Shown: positions 7,678 to 15,445 of the stretch, piece after piece
Layout: the number at the start of each line of letters is the position of its first letter
How positions within the stretch are numbered: the stretch's first letter is position 1
Source of the DNA: JBBTVI01 sp038063315
GTDB taxonomy: Bacteria; Patescibacteriota; Minisyncoccia; Sungbacterales; HO2-52-23
Assembly (NCBI GenBank): GCA_038063315.1
Contig: JBBTVI010000019.1
Coordinates: forward strand, 1-29,581
Length of the DNA stretch: 29,581 nucleotides
Reading direction: 5' to 3'
The notes under the pieces: generated by a model
What the model was told of the DNA's origin: nothing
The model's input: only the letters and a program-made list of their open reading frames with translations
The model's database searches: none
Program-made: the position numbers and the translations under genes

Positions 7678-7905
7678 TTTGATGCGCGAGGCCTTGTTTT
7701 TTTTGATCACGCCGATTTTAGCCGCCTTGTCAAGGGCTTGGTAGAGAGGGGGGAGGGCGGCACGGGCCGCGTCCGTCTGGCCCGCGGCAACGGCTCGGCG
7801 CACTGTACGGAGCGCGTCTTTGTACGCGGTTTTTCGCTTCAGGTTTTGCGTGTGGCGCCGTTCGGACTGGCGCAGCGCTTTTTTTGCGGATGTTGTGATG
7901 GGCAT
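7633..7905 (-). CDS. rpsT: 30S ribosomal protein S20
   Basis: A 90-residue, Lys/Arg-rich helical protein. MPITTSAKKALRQSERRHTQ and the later AAKIGVIKKNKASRIKSR are the S20 signatures. It binds 16S rRNA during small-subunit assembly. It is convergent with holA and its last 15 codons are antisense to the end of holA. The ATG at 7905 has no Shine-Dalgarno. The predicted promoter ends 17 nt upstream, which gives a leader of about 10 nt. Confidence 0.95.
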   Translation of the reverse strand: MPITTSAKKALRQSERRHTQNLKRKTAYKDALRTVRRAVAAGQTDAARAALPPLYQALDKAAKIGVIKKNKASRIKSRATRRLSAPARPA

Positions 7906-7922
7906 TGTGTGGTTGCGATTAT

Positions 7923-7949
7923 ATTATAGCGCTTTCCAGTTCCCGTCAA
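7923..7949 (-). promoter_or_regulatory. Predicted rpsT promoter
   Basis: TTGACG at 7949-7944 and TATAAT at 7928-7923 on the minus strand, with a short 15-nt spacer. A second overlapping TATAAT begins 5 nt further downstream. It points at the rpsT ATG. Confidence 0.6.
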
Positions 7950-7994
7950 GAATCGTTGCGGAGAGTTTGGTGAATAATGAATAGAAATATATTT

Positions 7995-8080
7995 TTCGAG
8001 CGAGCGATGTCGGGAGCGAGTCGAGAAATTTCTTAGATTATTGTACTTCTCGACTGCGCTTTGCTCCGCTCGAAGAATAA
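7995..8080. repeat. Interspersed repeat family C, copy 2 (inverted pair)
   Basis: TTCGAGCGAGCGATGTCGGG and AGCGAGTCGAGAA on the left face GTACTTCTCGACTGCGCTTT and GCTCCGCTCGAAGAATAA on the right. The two halves are rough reverse complements. The right half matches 3394-3430. It fills most of the gap between rpsT and pyrB. Confidence 0.6.
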
Positions 8081-8125
8081 AAGCGGCCCGGAATTGGATT
8101 ATTCATCAAACTTTTGCAGAGGATT

Positions 8126-9370
8126 CTACGGGTACTCTCGCTGGACCGTGACGGGATCAGGTCTGCAATAGGGACAAAGGATCAGGGGCTTTCTGAGATG
8201 GGATTTAATGTGCGGATCCATTCTCACCCAATCGGAACCGCGGAGCCGTATGGATGCACAATCCGGCGCGGCGCAACTTCCGGTGATGTCCCGTATGCGA
8301 ACCGGAAATGCCGAAACAGCACCGCTAACCACAACGGTTTCCTCCGGCGCGGCGTTTGCGCGAAGATCGAAAGTCGGGGCAAATATCTCTTTCAAAAGCC
8401 ATTGGCGGACGTAGAGCCCGTTTTTTGCCTGTTCAAAATGGATGAATCGAGGATCAACTTTGTCGTCGAGTTCCGAAGGGTATTCCGGTCCGTGCGGGAG
8501 GGGATGGAGAGCAAGTGAATCCGGCTTCATGTGCTTTCGCATATAGGGATTTGCGCAAAATTGTGAGGCGTATTTTTTACGCTCCGCGTCGCTGGGCTTG
8601 CGCTTGCGCAGGTTATCCTGGAGCCGGGTGAAATAGAAGACGTCAGCGTCGGCAACAATGTCCCGGATGCGTGCCGTTTTGATCACAGTGAGCGCCGAGT
8701 CGCGCAGGCGTTCAGTAACCATGGGCGGCAGTTTCGCGGCTTCGGGTCCGACAAGATGCGCGACTCCTCCGAACTCGGTGAGCGCCATCAAGAGCGAATG
8801 AATGGTTCGGCTATGCGCGATGTCGCCAATAAAAGCAATTGTCAGTTTGCCGTTGTTCAAGGCGTCGGGAAGACGCTCCCAGATTGTATAGAGATCGAGG
8901 AGCATCTGCGTGGGGTGTTCGCCCCCTCCCGCATTGATGACGATTGTCGGAATCTCATGCGTCTCGAGCGCTTGCGCCATCACCCTCGCGGCATCTCTGT
9001 GTTTGTCGTCTCGTACAATCAGGCAATCAAATCCGTATTGGGCCTCTATAATCGCGGTACTTTTATGACCTTCTCCTTTTGCGGCCGAAGAGAATTCTAA
9101 ACGTTTGAATTTTGCGACGCCCCCGAGTTGCTCAAATGCTTCTTCGAACGACGAACGCGTTCTCGTGCTTTCACCGCAAAAAAGGAGGCAGGCGCGAAAT
9201 TGCGCGCCCGACTCTTTCAGCAGGCAATAACGGAGGAATGACGGCTCGTCAGCGCCGTTATAGAGCGTTTTGATGGTTTGCGTTCCGCGAAACATCATCC
9301 CGAGGGATTCACGGTTGAATTGCAGTGCGCTCAAAATGTGTTTGGTTTCGTGCGGCCACAACCGTACCAT
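8126..9370 (-). CDS. pyrB: Aspartate carbamoyltransferase with C-terminal PyrI-like zinc module
   Basis: The catalytic chain joins carbamoyl phosphate and aspartate in pyrimidine synthesis. Motifs in order are the carbamoyl-phosphate loop STRTRSSFEEA, GGEHPTQMLLDLYTI, IGDIAHSRTIHSLL, HPLPHGPEYP (usually HPLPR) and FEQAKNGLYVRQWLL. The catalytic domain ends near residue 335. The 414-residue length is about 100 over a normal PyrB. The extra part holds CAAPDC (C366, C371) and CPYC (C399, C402), a Cx4C...CxxC set spaced like the zinc domain of the regulatory chain PyrI. The allosteric nucleotide-binding domain of PyrI is not visible. An AAAGGAAA ribosome site precedes the ATG at 9370. The partner pyr genes are not nearby. 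Confidence 0.88.
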   Translation of the reverse strand: MVRLWPHETKHILSALQFNRESLGMMFRGTQTIKTLYNGADEPSFLRYCLLKESGAQFRACLLFCGESTRTRSSFEEAFEQLGGVAKFKRLEFSSAAKGEGHKSTAIIEAQYGFDCLIVRDDKHRDAARVMAQALETHEIPTIVINAGGGEHPTQMLLDLYTIWERLPDALNNGKLTIAFIGDIAHSRTIHSLLMALTEFGGVAHLVGPEAAKLPPMVTERLRDSALTVIKTARIRDIVADADVFYFTRLQDNLRKRKPSDAERKKYASQFCANPYMRKHMKPDSLALHPLPHGPEYPSELDDKVDPRFIHFEQAKNGLYVRQWLLKEIFAPTFDLRANAAPEETVVVSGAVSAFPVRIRDITGSCAAPDCASIRLRGSDWVRMDPHIKSHLRKPLILCPYCRPDPVTVQREYP

Positions 9371-9415
9371 TGGCTATTTCCTTTCTTGTAAGGTTATGAA
9401 AGAGCACCACGACAT

Positions 9416-9444
9416 ATTTAATACGATTTTCTTCAAAATTGCAA
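9416..9444 (-). promoter_or_regulatory. Predicted pyrB promoter
   Basis: TTGCAA at 9444-9439, a 17-nt spacer and TTAAAT at 9421-9416 on the minus strand, about 45 nt before the pyrB start. Moderate match. Confidence 0.4.
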
Positions 9445-9531
9445 GCGGCAGTTTGACGACTGCGTTAAACAACCAATTCCTTCATCCATTCAACGACAGC
9501 CATATTAAAATAAAACACCCCTTCTTCTTTT

Positions 9532-9583
9532 GTCATTCCCGCCCCTCGACTGCGCTCAGGGTAAACTCCGGCGGGAATCCAGG
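9532..9583. repeat. Interspersed repeat family D, copy 1 (GTCATTCCCGC type)
   Basis: It starts GTCATTCCCGCC and ends GGCGGGAATCCAGG, so the ends are inverted. A middle phrase, CTCGACTGCGCTCAGG, followed by TAAACTCC, recurs inside the repeat block at 20709-20740. The gap 9371-9712 otherwise holds only the pyrB promoter. I see no gene there. Confidence 0.65.
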
Positions 9584-9712
9584 TTTGGGCCAATTTTGCT
9601 TCTTGACGGCAAAGGCGAATCTGTCTTGGTGGTAAATAATGCGGAGAAATGTTAATTTAAGTCCAGGCGCGTGATTAAGTTCGGGAGTTGAAGTCAACCG
9701 GCATCTCTTTTT

Positions 9713-11494
9713 ATGGCCAAAAATTTCGAGACAAAGATCTGTCAAAATTGCAAGCAGCAATTCCGCATTGAGCCGGAGGATTTTGTTTTTTATGAAAAAA
9801 TGAAAGTCCCGCCCCCGACATTTTGCCCCCAATGCCGGCTGCAGCGTAGATTGGCGTGGCGCAATGAGGTGGGTCTCCATCGCCGTAAGTGCGACCTCTG
9901 TAAGGAAGGAATCGTCGCGACATACCCGGCGGATGCGCCGTTTCCGGTTTATTGCCGCGAATGCTGGTGGGGTGATGCATGGGATGGCCGGGAACACGGG
10001 CTGACCTACGATTGGAGCAAGCCGTTCTTTTCACAGTTTTTTGAATTGCAGAAACGCGTCCCCCAAATTGCCTTGCAGGTAACCAACTCAGTGAATTGCG
10101 ATTTCGCGAATCAAATTGTGGATTGCAGAAATTGCTACCTTATTGCTTCTGCTGGAGAGGCGGAGGACTGCTATTACGGCCACCGGATTCTTAAATCACG
10201 GAATATAGTGGATTGTTCGCTCGTTGTGCGATGCGAGACTTGCTATCAGTGCGTGGAATGCCAGGGGGTTTCTTACGGGGCATATATTCAGAATTGCGTC
10301 GATGCGATGGATCTTTCTTTCTGTTACGATGTGCGGGGGTCGGAGCATTGTTTTATGAGTTCGAATTTACGGCGCGCAGCGTATGTATTTCGTAACAAGC
10401 GGCTCGGCCGTGATGAATATGAAAAAGCGATGAGGGAGGTTGATCTCGGATCGTACCAAAATATACGGCAGTACAAAAAAGAATTCGCCGATCTTGTGGC
10501 AAACAGCATCCATGCGTATGCGGACATGAAAAACTGCGTAGATTCGACGGGCCAGATTCTTACAAACGCGAAAAGCAGCAGAAATTGTTTCCGGTCTTCA
10601 GATTTGGAAAATTGCTCATACATGCTTTATGTTGACGGCGCGAAGGATTGCATGGATGTGAGTATTGGCACACTCGAGCGCGGATACGAGATATCAACCG
10701 GAGGCATCAAATCCGCGAATGTTTTGTTTTCAACCGATGTATGGCCGGAAGTGCGCGATATCGCATACTGCGCGTCGTGCCGCAACGGCTCCCGCGACCT
10801 CTTTGGCTGCATCGGCCTTAAGAAAGGGCAATATTGCATATTAAATAAGCAGTATACGGAGAAAGAATATACGGAATTACTCCCTCGGATTATTCGGCAC
10901 ATGCATGAAATGCCGTATAAAGACGGGAAGGGCAGAATCTACGCATACGGCGAGTTTTTCCCCGCAGAACTTTCTCACAGCCCGTATAATGAAAGTCAGG
11001 CGCAGGATTATTTTTCTCTCACAAAAGATGAGGCGGGGGCGGAGAGATATCCGTGGCGCGATCCGGAGAACCGATCTGTCGGTATCAGCAAGCACGTCGC
11101 CGATTTGCCCGATCACATTAAAGATATAAGCGAATCGGTTCTTCAGGAGATAATCGGATGCGAGCATGCGGAAAATTGCAACGAGCGATGCACTGCGGGA
11201 TATCGCATTACCCCATTTGAACTGGAGTTTTATAAAAAAAGAAATATTGCGTTGCCGCGGCTTTGCCCTAATTGCCGTAATTATGAACGGCTTCGGCAGC
11301 AAAATCCGGTTCGCTTATGGCATGGTCGGTGCATGTGCCAATGGCCGCGTTCGGCGAGAGAGGGCGGGTATCGAAACAGGGCGGCGCATTTCCATGGCTC
11401 CGAGAAGTGTCCGAACGAATTCGAGACGTCCTATCCTCCTGAAAGCGCGAAGCTTATTTATTGCGAATCGTGTTACCAAACTGAGGTGGCCTGA
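9713..11494 (+). CDS. Large Cys-rich protein with duplicated zinc modules at both ends
   Basis: A 593-residue soluble protein with no signal peptide. The N-terminal module has CQNC at residues 10-13, then FRIEPEDFVFYEKM, FCPQCRLQRR, CDLC and VYCREC. The C-terminal module (about 490-593) repeats the same order: NERC, YRITPFELEFYKKR, LCPNCRNYERLRQ, CMC and IYCESC. Between them lies a Cys-rich array with recurring (D/N)C steps (CDFANQIVDCRNCYL, EDCYYG, IVDCSLVVRCETCYQC, QNCVDAMDLSFC), spaced like a parallel beta-helix. I associate this type of protein with CPR genomes but know no function for it. The CxxC pairs suggest zinc or iron-sulfur binding. No catalytic motif is visible. It is monocistronic with its own terminator. 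Confidence 0.8.
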   Translation: MAKNFETKICQNCKQQFRIEPEDFVFYEKMKVPPPTFCPQCRLQRRLAWRNEVGLHRRKCDLCKEGIVATYPADAPFPVYCRECWWGDAWDGREHGLTYDWSKPFFSQFFELQKRVPQIALQVTNSVNCDFANQIVDCRNCYLIASAGEAEDCYYGHRILKSRNIVDCSLVVRCETCYQCVECQGVSYGAYIQNCVDAMDLSFCYDVRGSEHCFMSSNLRRAAYVFRNKRLGRDEYEKAMREVDLGSYQNIRQYKKEFADLVANSIHAYADMKNCVDSTGQILTNAKSSRNCFRSSDLENCSYMLYVDGAKDCMDVSIGTLERGYEISTGGIKSANVLFSTDVWPEVRDIAYCASCRNGSRDLFGCIGLKKGQYCILNKQYTEKEYTELLPRIIRHMHEMPYKDGKGRIYAYGEFFPAELSHSPYNESQAQDYFSLTKDEAGAERYPWRDPENRSVGISKHVADLPDHIKDISESVLQEIIGCEHAENCNERCTAGYRITPFELEFYKKRNIALPRLCPNCRNYERLRQQNPVRLWHGRCMCQWPRSAREGGYRNRAAHFHGSEKCPNEFETSYPPESAKLIYCESCYQTEVA

Positions 11495-11507
11495 AAAAGA
11501 GACAGAA

Positions 11508-11539
11508 AAAACAGCACTCCTTGCGGTCAGTGCTGTTTT
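11508..11539. terminator. Bidirectional terminator between convergent genes
   Basis: AAAACAGCACT (11508-11518) and AGTGCTGTTTT (11529-11539) form a perfect 11-bp stem with a 10-nt loop. T-runs follow on both strands. It serves the Cys-rich gene (+) and the receiver gene at 11560 (-). Confidence 0.85.
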
Positions 11540-11559
11540 GTTTATCCCCCCGGCGGGAA

Positions 11560-12021
11560 TCAGTCCTTAAACAGCCGGTTTAAAATTTCATCCCAGGCCT
11601 TTGTGCCGTCGCTGCGTGGCGGCGCATGCATAATGAGGACTTTCGCGCCGTTTGCTGTTATCGGCTGGCCGTCTTGGAACCAATCCACGATAGCCGACAT
11701 GGGGTGTTGATGGTGGTTGGTATCTGTTGCGACGGCGATTCGTCGTATTCCATATTGGCTGAGCTTGAGAATCAACGGGAAACCGACTGCGATTTCGCGC
11801 CCGAGATATTCGGTTATTGCTTGGGGGCTGAGCGTCGTCGGTTCTGCGGGCATCAGAAGATCCAAAATGGCCGCGTCAAAGCGTTCGTTGCCGGGATTAC
11901 GCGCGTAGTCCAAGGCACTCCAGTAATCGCTTATTGCAATGACCTTATGTCCAAGCGCTTCAAGATCTTTAATCCCGGCGCGACGATGCCGTGCGTTGTC
12001 GTCAACGAGCAGGATTTTCAT
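11560..12021 (-). CDS. Stand-alone response-regulator receiver domain
   Basis: A 153-residue receiver (CheY-like) domain: MKILLVDDNARHRRAGIKDL supplies the acidic pair. FDAAILDLLMPAEP supplies the phospho-acceptor Asp. IRRIAVATDTNHH supplies the switch Thr region. A longer than usual loop (about residues 60-80) separates the acceptor from the next strand, and no DNA-binding domain follows. It has an AAGGAG site inside the upstream gene and overlaps that gene by 20 bp, so the two are coupled. No histidine kinase is near. The signalling partner is unknown, and the Lys that normally completes the site is uncertain. Confidence 0.75.
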   Translation of the reverse strand: MKILLVDDNARHRRAGIKDLEALGHKVIAISDYWSALDYARNPGNERFDAAILDLLMPAEPTTLSPQAITEYLGREIAVGFPLILKLSQYGIRRIAVATDTNHHQHPMSAIVDWFQDGQPITANGAKVLIMHAPPRSDGTKAWDEILNRLFKD

Positions 12022-12382
12022 TGGATTTCTCCTTGGCCAATGTTTTAATTAAGTTAAAGAACTCCGGGACGAATCCGGCATCGCCTTCGCGCGGGATGCC
12101 CGTCATCGCCCTCGTTCGGTTCGGAACGCGGGCCGCAAAAGCCAATGCCTGTTTGCGCTGTTCCGTATCAAAGTATACAACCACAATTATCGTTTGCTCC
12201 GTCTCTTTCACTATTCGGAGAGCAGCGCCGATCGAATCCGTGACCGCAATATCCGCTTCTTTCTCGCCGTCACACAGGTGGTCGGCAATTTTTGCCCCGA
12301 AAGATATTCCTTTGACAGCGCGAGAAAGCGGACCGCCCTCAATATCTACGAAAACAACAGGCCGATATCGTTCGTCCCTCAT
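12002..12382 (-). CDS. Small protein of unknown function paired with the receiver
   Basis: A 126-residue protein from the ATG at 12382. I preferred it to the TTG at 12400 because AAGGAG at 12395-12390 lies 7 nt before it. Alternating strands and helices (YRPVVFVDIEGG, KEADIAVTDSIGAALRIVKE, TIIVVVYFD) recall a receiver-like alpha/beta fold. VYFD occupies the acceptor-strand position, but the N-terminal acidic pair is absent. It overlaps the start of the receiver gene. I infer that the two act together. No family is recognised. Confidence 0.65.
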   Translation of the reverse strand: MRDERYRPVVFVDIEGGPLSRAVKGISFGAKIADHLCDGEKEADIAVTDSIGAALRIVKETEQTIIVVVYFDTEQRKQALAFAARVPNRTRAMTGIPREGDAGFVPEFFNLIKTLAKEKSNENPAR

Positions 12383-12436
12383 CCCGATTCTCCTTATCAA
12401 TGTTTGGCATGGTAATGTGTGGCGACGCTATCAAAG

Positions 12437-12465
12437 ATTAAAGCACCCTTATTGTTTCATGTCAA
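12437..12465 (-). promoter_or_regulatory. Promoter of the receiver pair
   Basis: TTGACA at 12465-12460, a 17-nt spacer and TTTAAT at 12442-12437 on the minus strand. The -35 box overlaps the uvrB stop codon. Despite lying downstream of uvrB on the same strand, the pair therefore probably has its own promoter with a leader of about 48 nt. Confidence 0.7.
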
Positions 12466-14510
12466 CTTTTTGTTGAAGCCAATTTTTTCAATCGGTCGCG
12501 GATGCGGGCGGCGCGTTCAAAGTCCAAGGCCTTTGCGGCTTTTTTCATTTCGCGTTCAAGCGCGGCCGCGATCTCTTTGGGGGCGCCTTCTAAACCATTG
12601 AGGCCGTCATCATCGGCGAGGGGCGCGATGAGAGACGCTTTTATTTCGCTGATGGCGGCGCGCGGCGTAATGCCATGTGTTTTATTGTATTCGGCCTGGG
12701 TTTTTCTGCGCCTGTTTGTTTCGCCGATTGCGGCGCGCATGGATCCCGTTACGGTATCGGCGTACATGATGATTTTTCCGTCCGGGTGGCGCGCGGCGCG
12801 GCCGATGATCTGGAGAAGCGTTGTTTCGTTGCGGAGAAATCCTTCTTTGTCGGCATCGAAGATCGCGATGAAAGAGACCTCGGGCAGGTCAAGCCCTTCG
12901 CGCAAAAGGTTGATGCCTACAAGAACGTCGTGCTCTCCGCGGCGGAGTTTCGCAAGGGTTTCGGGACGTTCAAGCGTCTTGATCTCCGAATGCAGATACG
13001 CGGCGTTTATATCTTTATCGCGGAGATACTCCGCGATGTCTTCGGCGAGCCGTTTTGTGAGGGCCATGACAAGCGCGCGTTCTTTTCGTTCAATGCGCGT
13101 GCGGATTTCTTTGATGACGTCGTGAATTTGTCCAGATGTGGGCCGCAGTTCGATTTCAGGGTCAAGTACGCCCGTGGGGCGGATGAGTTGCTGGATGATA
13201 TTATCGGAGGAAATCCCCCTCAGTCCCCCTTTTTCAAAGGGGGAGGAAGGCTCCTCCCTTTGGAAAGGGGAGGGGGGGAGGGATTTTTCTTGGGACTTTT
13301 CAATTTCGTACGCGCCAGGTGTGGCCGAGACGTAAATTGTCTGCGGGATTTTTCTGCGGAATTCGTCGAAAGTGAGGGGGCGATTGTCCAGCGCCGAGGG
13401 CAGGCGGAACCCGTAGTCAATGAGCGTCTGCTTGCGGCTTTTGTCTCCGTTATACATCCCGAGTATTTGCGGGATCGTCGCGTGCGACTCATCAATCATC
13501 GTGAGGAAATCCGTCCCGTAGGCGCGGCGGAAGTAGTCAATGAGGGTGTATGGGGGGCTGCCGGGCTCGCGGAAAGAGAGATGGCGCGAATAGTTTTCAA
13601 TGCCGTTGACGTAGCCTGCGGAGGAAAGCATCGCGAGGTCATATTCGGTGCGCTGTTTAAGACGCGCGGCTTCCAGAACCTTGCCGTCTGTTTTAAGTCG
13701 GGCGAGGCGATCTTTGAGTTCTTGCCTGATGGCCTCAATTGCGATTATGAGTTTGTCCTGCGGAGTGACAAAATGCTTTGCGGGGAAGATGGTTATTGTT
13801 TGAAGCGCATCGCCCGCGCCTTCAAAATCCGTTGTTGTGCGCCGGCTGAGTCCCGCGATCGCGCCGCGTCCGAGTTCAATCGCAATAATCTCTTCTCCGG
13901 AAGGAAGACAAATCTCAATGGTGTTGTCGCGGACGCGCACATTGCCGCGACGCGGGTCAATGGAGTTCCGGCTGTATTGGAGTTTGATGAGGCGCTCGAT
14001 GAGTTCTTTTTGAGTGACGCGCTGGCCCACCACGAGCTCCAGCGCGACTTTTTGATATTCAATGGGATCGCCGATGCCGTAGATGCAGGAGACCGAAGCG
14101 ACAATGATGACATCACGCCGCGTGAGAATGGAGGCGGTGGAGGCGTGGCGGAGCGCGTCAATGGTCTCGTTGATCTTCGCATCCTTTTCAATATAGGTAT
14201 CGCTTTGGGGAATATAGGCCTCGGGCTGGTAGTAGTCGTAGTAGGAGACGAAATAATGCACTGCGGCGTCCGGGAAAAATCCTTTGAATTCCTGAAAAAG
14301 CTGCGCGGCGAGGGTCTTATTGTGGGAGATGACGAGCGTCGGTTTTTGGACGCGCGCGATGACGTTCGCAACGGAAAATGTTTTGCCGGATCCCGTAACG
14401 CCGAGAAGCGTCTGATACGGGACTCCGGCGCGGACATTGGCCGCGAGTTTCTCAATTGCCTGCGGCTGGTCTCCGGTTGGCTGGTATTGACTATGAAGAT
14501 GGAAGGACAT
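12462..14510 (-). CDS. uvrB: Excinuclease ABC subunit B with an in-frame repeat insert
   Basis: UvrB is the damage-verifying helicase-like subunit of nucleotide excision repair. Visible are Walker A LLGVTGSGKTF, the beta-hairpin region YYDYYQPEAYIPQSDTYIEK, IDESHATIPQ (motif II), TIYVSATPGAYEIEKS, VGINLLREGLDLPEVS, QIIGRAAR and the C-terminal UVR domain (ALDFERAARIRDRLKKL). Between EKS and RPTGVLDP there are 37 residues where E. coli has 9. The extra part (SPFQREEP, SPFEKGGLRGI) is encoded by a palindromic repeat at 13211-13294 with the frame kept. The ATG at 14510 is used here; a TTG at 14519 is possible. Neither has a Shine-Dalgarno. It is divergent from ruvA with 45 bp between. Confidence 0.95.
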   Translation of the reverse strand: MSFHLHSQYQPTGDQPQAIEKLAANVRAGVPYQTLLGVTGSGKTFSVANVIARVQKPTLVISHNKTLAAQLFQEFKGFFPDAAVHYFVSYYDYYQPEAYIPQSDTYIEKDAKINETIDALRHASTASILTRRDVIIVASVSCIYGIGDPIEYQKVALELVVGQRVTQKELIERLIKLQYSRNSIDPRRGNVRVRDNTIEICLPSGEEIIAIELGRGAIAGLSRRTTTDFEGAGDALQTITIFPAKHFVTPQDKLIIAIEAIRQELKDRLARLKTDGKVLEAARLKQRTEYDLAMLSSAGYVNGIENYSRHLSFREPGSPPYTLIDYFRRAYGTDFLTMIDESHATIPQILGMYNGDKSRKQTLIDYGFRLPSALDNRPLTFDEFRRKIPQTIYVSATPGAYEIEKSQEKSLPPSPFQREEPSSPFEKGGLRGISSDNIIQQLIRPTGVLDPEIELRPTSGQIHDVIKEIRTRIERKERALVMALTKRLAEDIAEYLRDKDINAAYLHSEIKTLERPETLAKLRRGEHDVLVGINLLREGLDLPEVSFIAIFDADKEGFLRNETTLLQIIGRAARHPDGKIIMYADTVTGSMRAAIGETNRRRKTQAEYNKTHGITPRAAISEIKASLIAPLADDDGLNGLEGAPKEIAAALEREMKKAAKALDFERAARIRDRLKKLASTKS
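13211..13294 (-). repeat. Palindromic repeat inside uvrB (SPFEKGGLRGI-type)
   Basis: Two imperfect hairpins lie side by side: one built on CCCCCTTTTTCAAAGGGGG (about 13224-13243) and one on CTCCCTTTGGAAAGGGGAG (about 13254-13273), flanked by AAATCCCCC and GGGATTTTT. I recall this type of sequence as a common interspersed, usually intergenic element. Here it is 84 nt and adds about 28 codons without breaking the frame. Confidence 0.8.
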
Positions 14511-14540
14511 AATTGACAACTTTTTTTATGGGGCGGGAAA

Positions 14541-14549
14541 TGGTACGAT
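14541..14549 (+). promoter_or_regulatory. Extended -10 promoter of ruvA, leaderless
   Basis: TGGTACGAT (14541-14549) is a TGn extended -10 box and stands 6 nt before the ruvA ATG. Initiation would fall on the start codon. No convincing -35 box is seen at 17 nt. Confidence 0.5.
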
Positions 14550-14555
14550 TTTTTC

Positions 14556-15134
14556 ATGCTCGCATTTGTAGACGGCATAATCGAATTCATCGGGGCGAAG
14601 TTCGTTGTCGTCAACGTCGGCGGCGTGGGCTATAAAATTTTCGTCGGCGCCGACACTCTCAACAAATTGCCACAAAAAGGAGGGACCGTCAAATTATGGA
14701 CGCACCAGCACGTGCGGGAGGATGCGCTGGAATTATACGGCTTCCGTCATTTCGCGGAACTGGAGTTTTTTGAGCTCTTGATCGGGATCTCGGGGATCGG
14801 ACCCAAGGGCGCGCTGGGTGTTTTGGCGATTGCGCCGCTGGATACGCTAAAAAAAGCCATTGCCGCGGGCGATACGTCGTATTTGACGCGCGTCTCGGGC
14901 ATCGGCCGGAAGATTGCGGATAAGATAATTTTGGAATTGCGGGATAAGCTGGCCGGGGCCGGCGCCGAGACCGGGGCGCATGAATTGCGCGAGGAGGCCG
15001 ATGCGCTGGATGCTCTTGTCGCGCTGGGTTACTCCGTGCGCGAGGCGCGCTCCGCGTTGGAAGCAGTGCCGGGGACGGTTGTGGGTACGGAAAATAGGGT
15101 GAAGGAGGCGCTGAAGAAAACGGGGAAGAAATGA
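14556..15134 (+). CDS. ruvA: Holliday junction branch-migration protein RuvA
   Basis: A 192-residue RuvA, the tetrameric junction-binding subunit that loads the RuvB motor. The N-terminal OB domain shows MLAFVDGIIEFIGAKFVVVN, GVGYKIFV and REDALELYGF. Two helix-hairpin-helix motifs follow (LLIGISGIGPKGAL, LTRVSGIGRKIADKIILEL). The C-terminal domain III (LDALVALGYSVREARSAL) binds RuvB. Length is normal. The ATG at 14556 has no Shine-Dalgarno and lies directly behind an extended -10 box. ruvB and ruvC are not in the window. Confidence 0.95.
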   Translation: MLAFVDGIIEFIGAKFVVVNVGGVGYKIFVGADTLNKLPQKGGTVKLWTHQHVREDALELYGFRHFAELEFFELLIGISGIGPKGALGVLAIAPLDTLKKAIAAGDTSYLTRVSGIGRKIADKIILELRDKLAGAGAETGAHELREEADALDALVALGYSVREARSALEAVPGTVVGTENRVKEALKKTGKK

Positions 15135-15173
15135 GGCAAGAATTATAAGAAACCGCTAAAAAGTCCTCCATCC

Positions 15174-15428
15174 GTCATTGCGAGCGACCCCGAGCTGCGA
15201 GGGGGCGCGCGGCAATCCATTTCGACCGTCATTGCGAGCCGAAGGCGAAGCAATCCAGAATTTCTGCGTTTATGGATATGGATTGCTTCGTCGTCTGACT
15301 CCTCGCAATGACGACTCCCTTTGGATTGCGAAGCCTGTCCCGAGCGCAGCGAAGGATGATACCGCTTTCAGCAGGACTCCTCGCAATGACGCATGTAATG
15401 GCGTGTTGATAGGGCCGTGAGGGATTAC
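15174..15428. repeat. Repeat family B block 1 (GTCATTGCGAG type), three units
   Basis: Inverted ends GTCATTGCGAG and CTCGCAATGAC recur with inner GCAATCCA/TGGATTGC arms. Units are roughly 15174-15229, 15230-15313 and 15314-15392. The right flank (to GGCCGTGAGGGATTAC, 15413-15428) is homologous to the right terminal segment of the element at 17906-18062. It fills the 311-nt gap between ruvA and the FemAB gene. No gene is seen in it. Confidence 0.8.
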
Positions 15429-15445
15429 GTGCGGTATTGCTCTCG

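Noticed and set aside
12675..14516. 613-codon open frame on the plus strand
   Set aside because: It is antisense to uvrB, whose motifs are all intact, and has no recognisable domain or ribosome site.
15174..15392. Possible CRISPR array from repeated GTCATTGCGAG units
   Set aside because: Units are inverted and of unequal length, with no constant repeat-spacer spacing. They behave as interspersed hairpin repeats and recur in other gaps.
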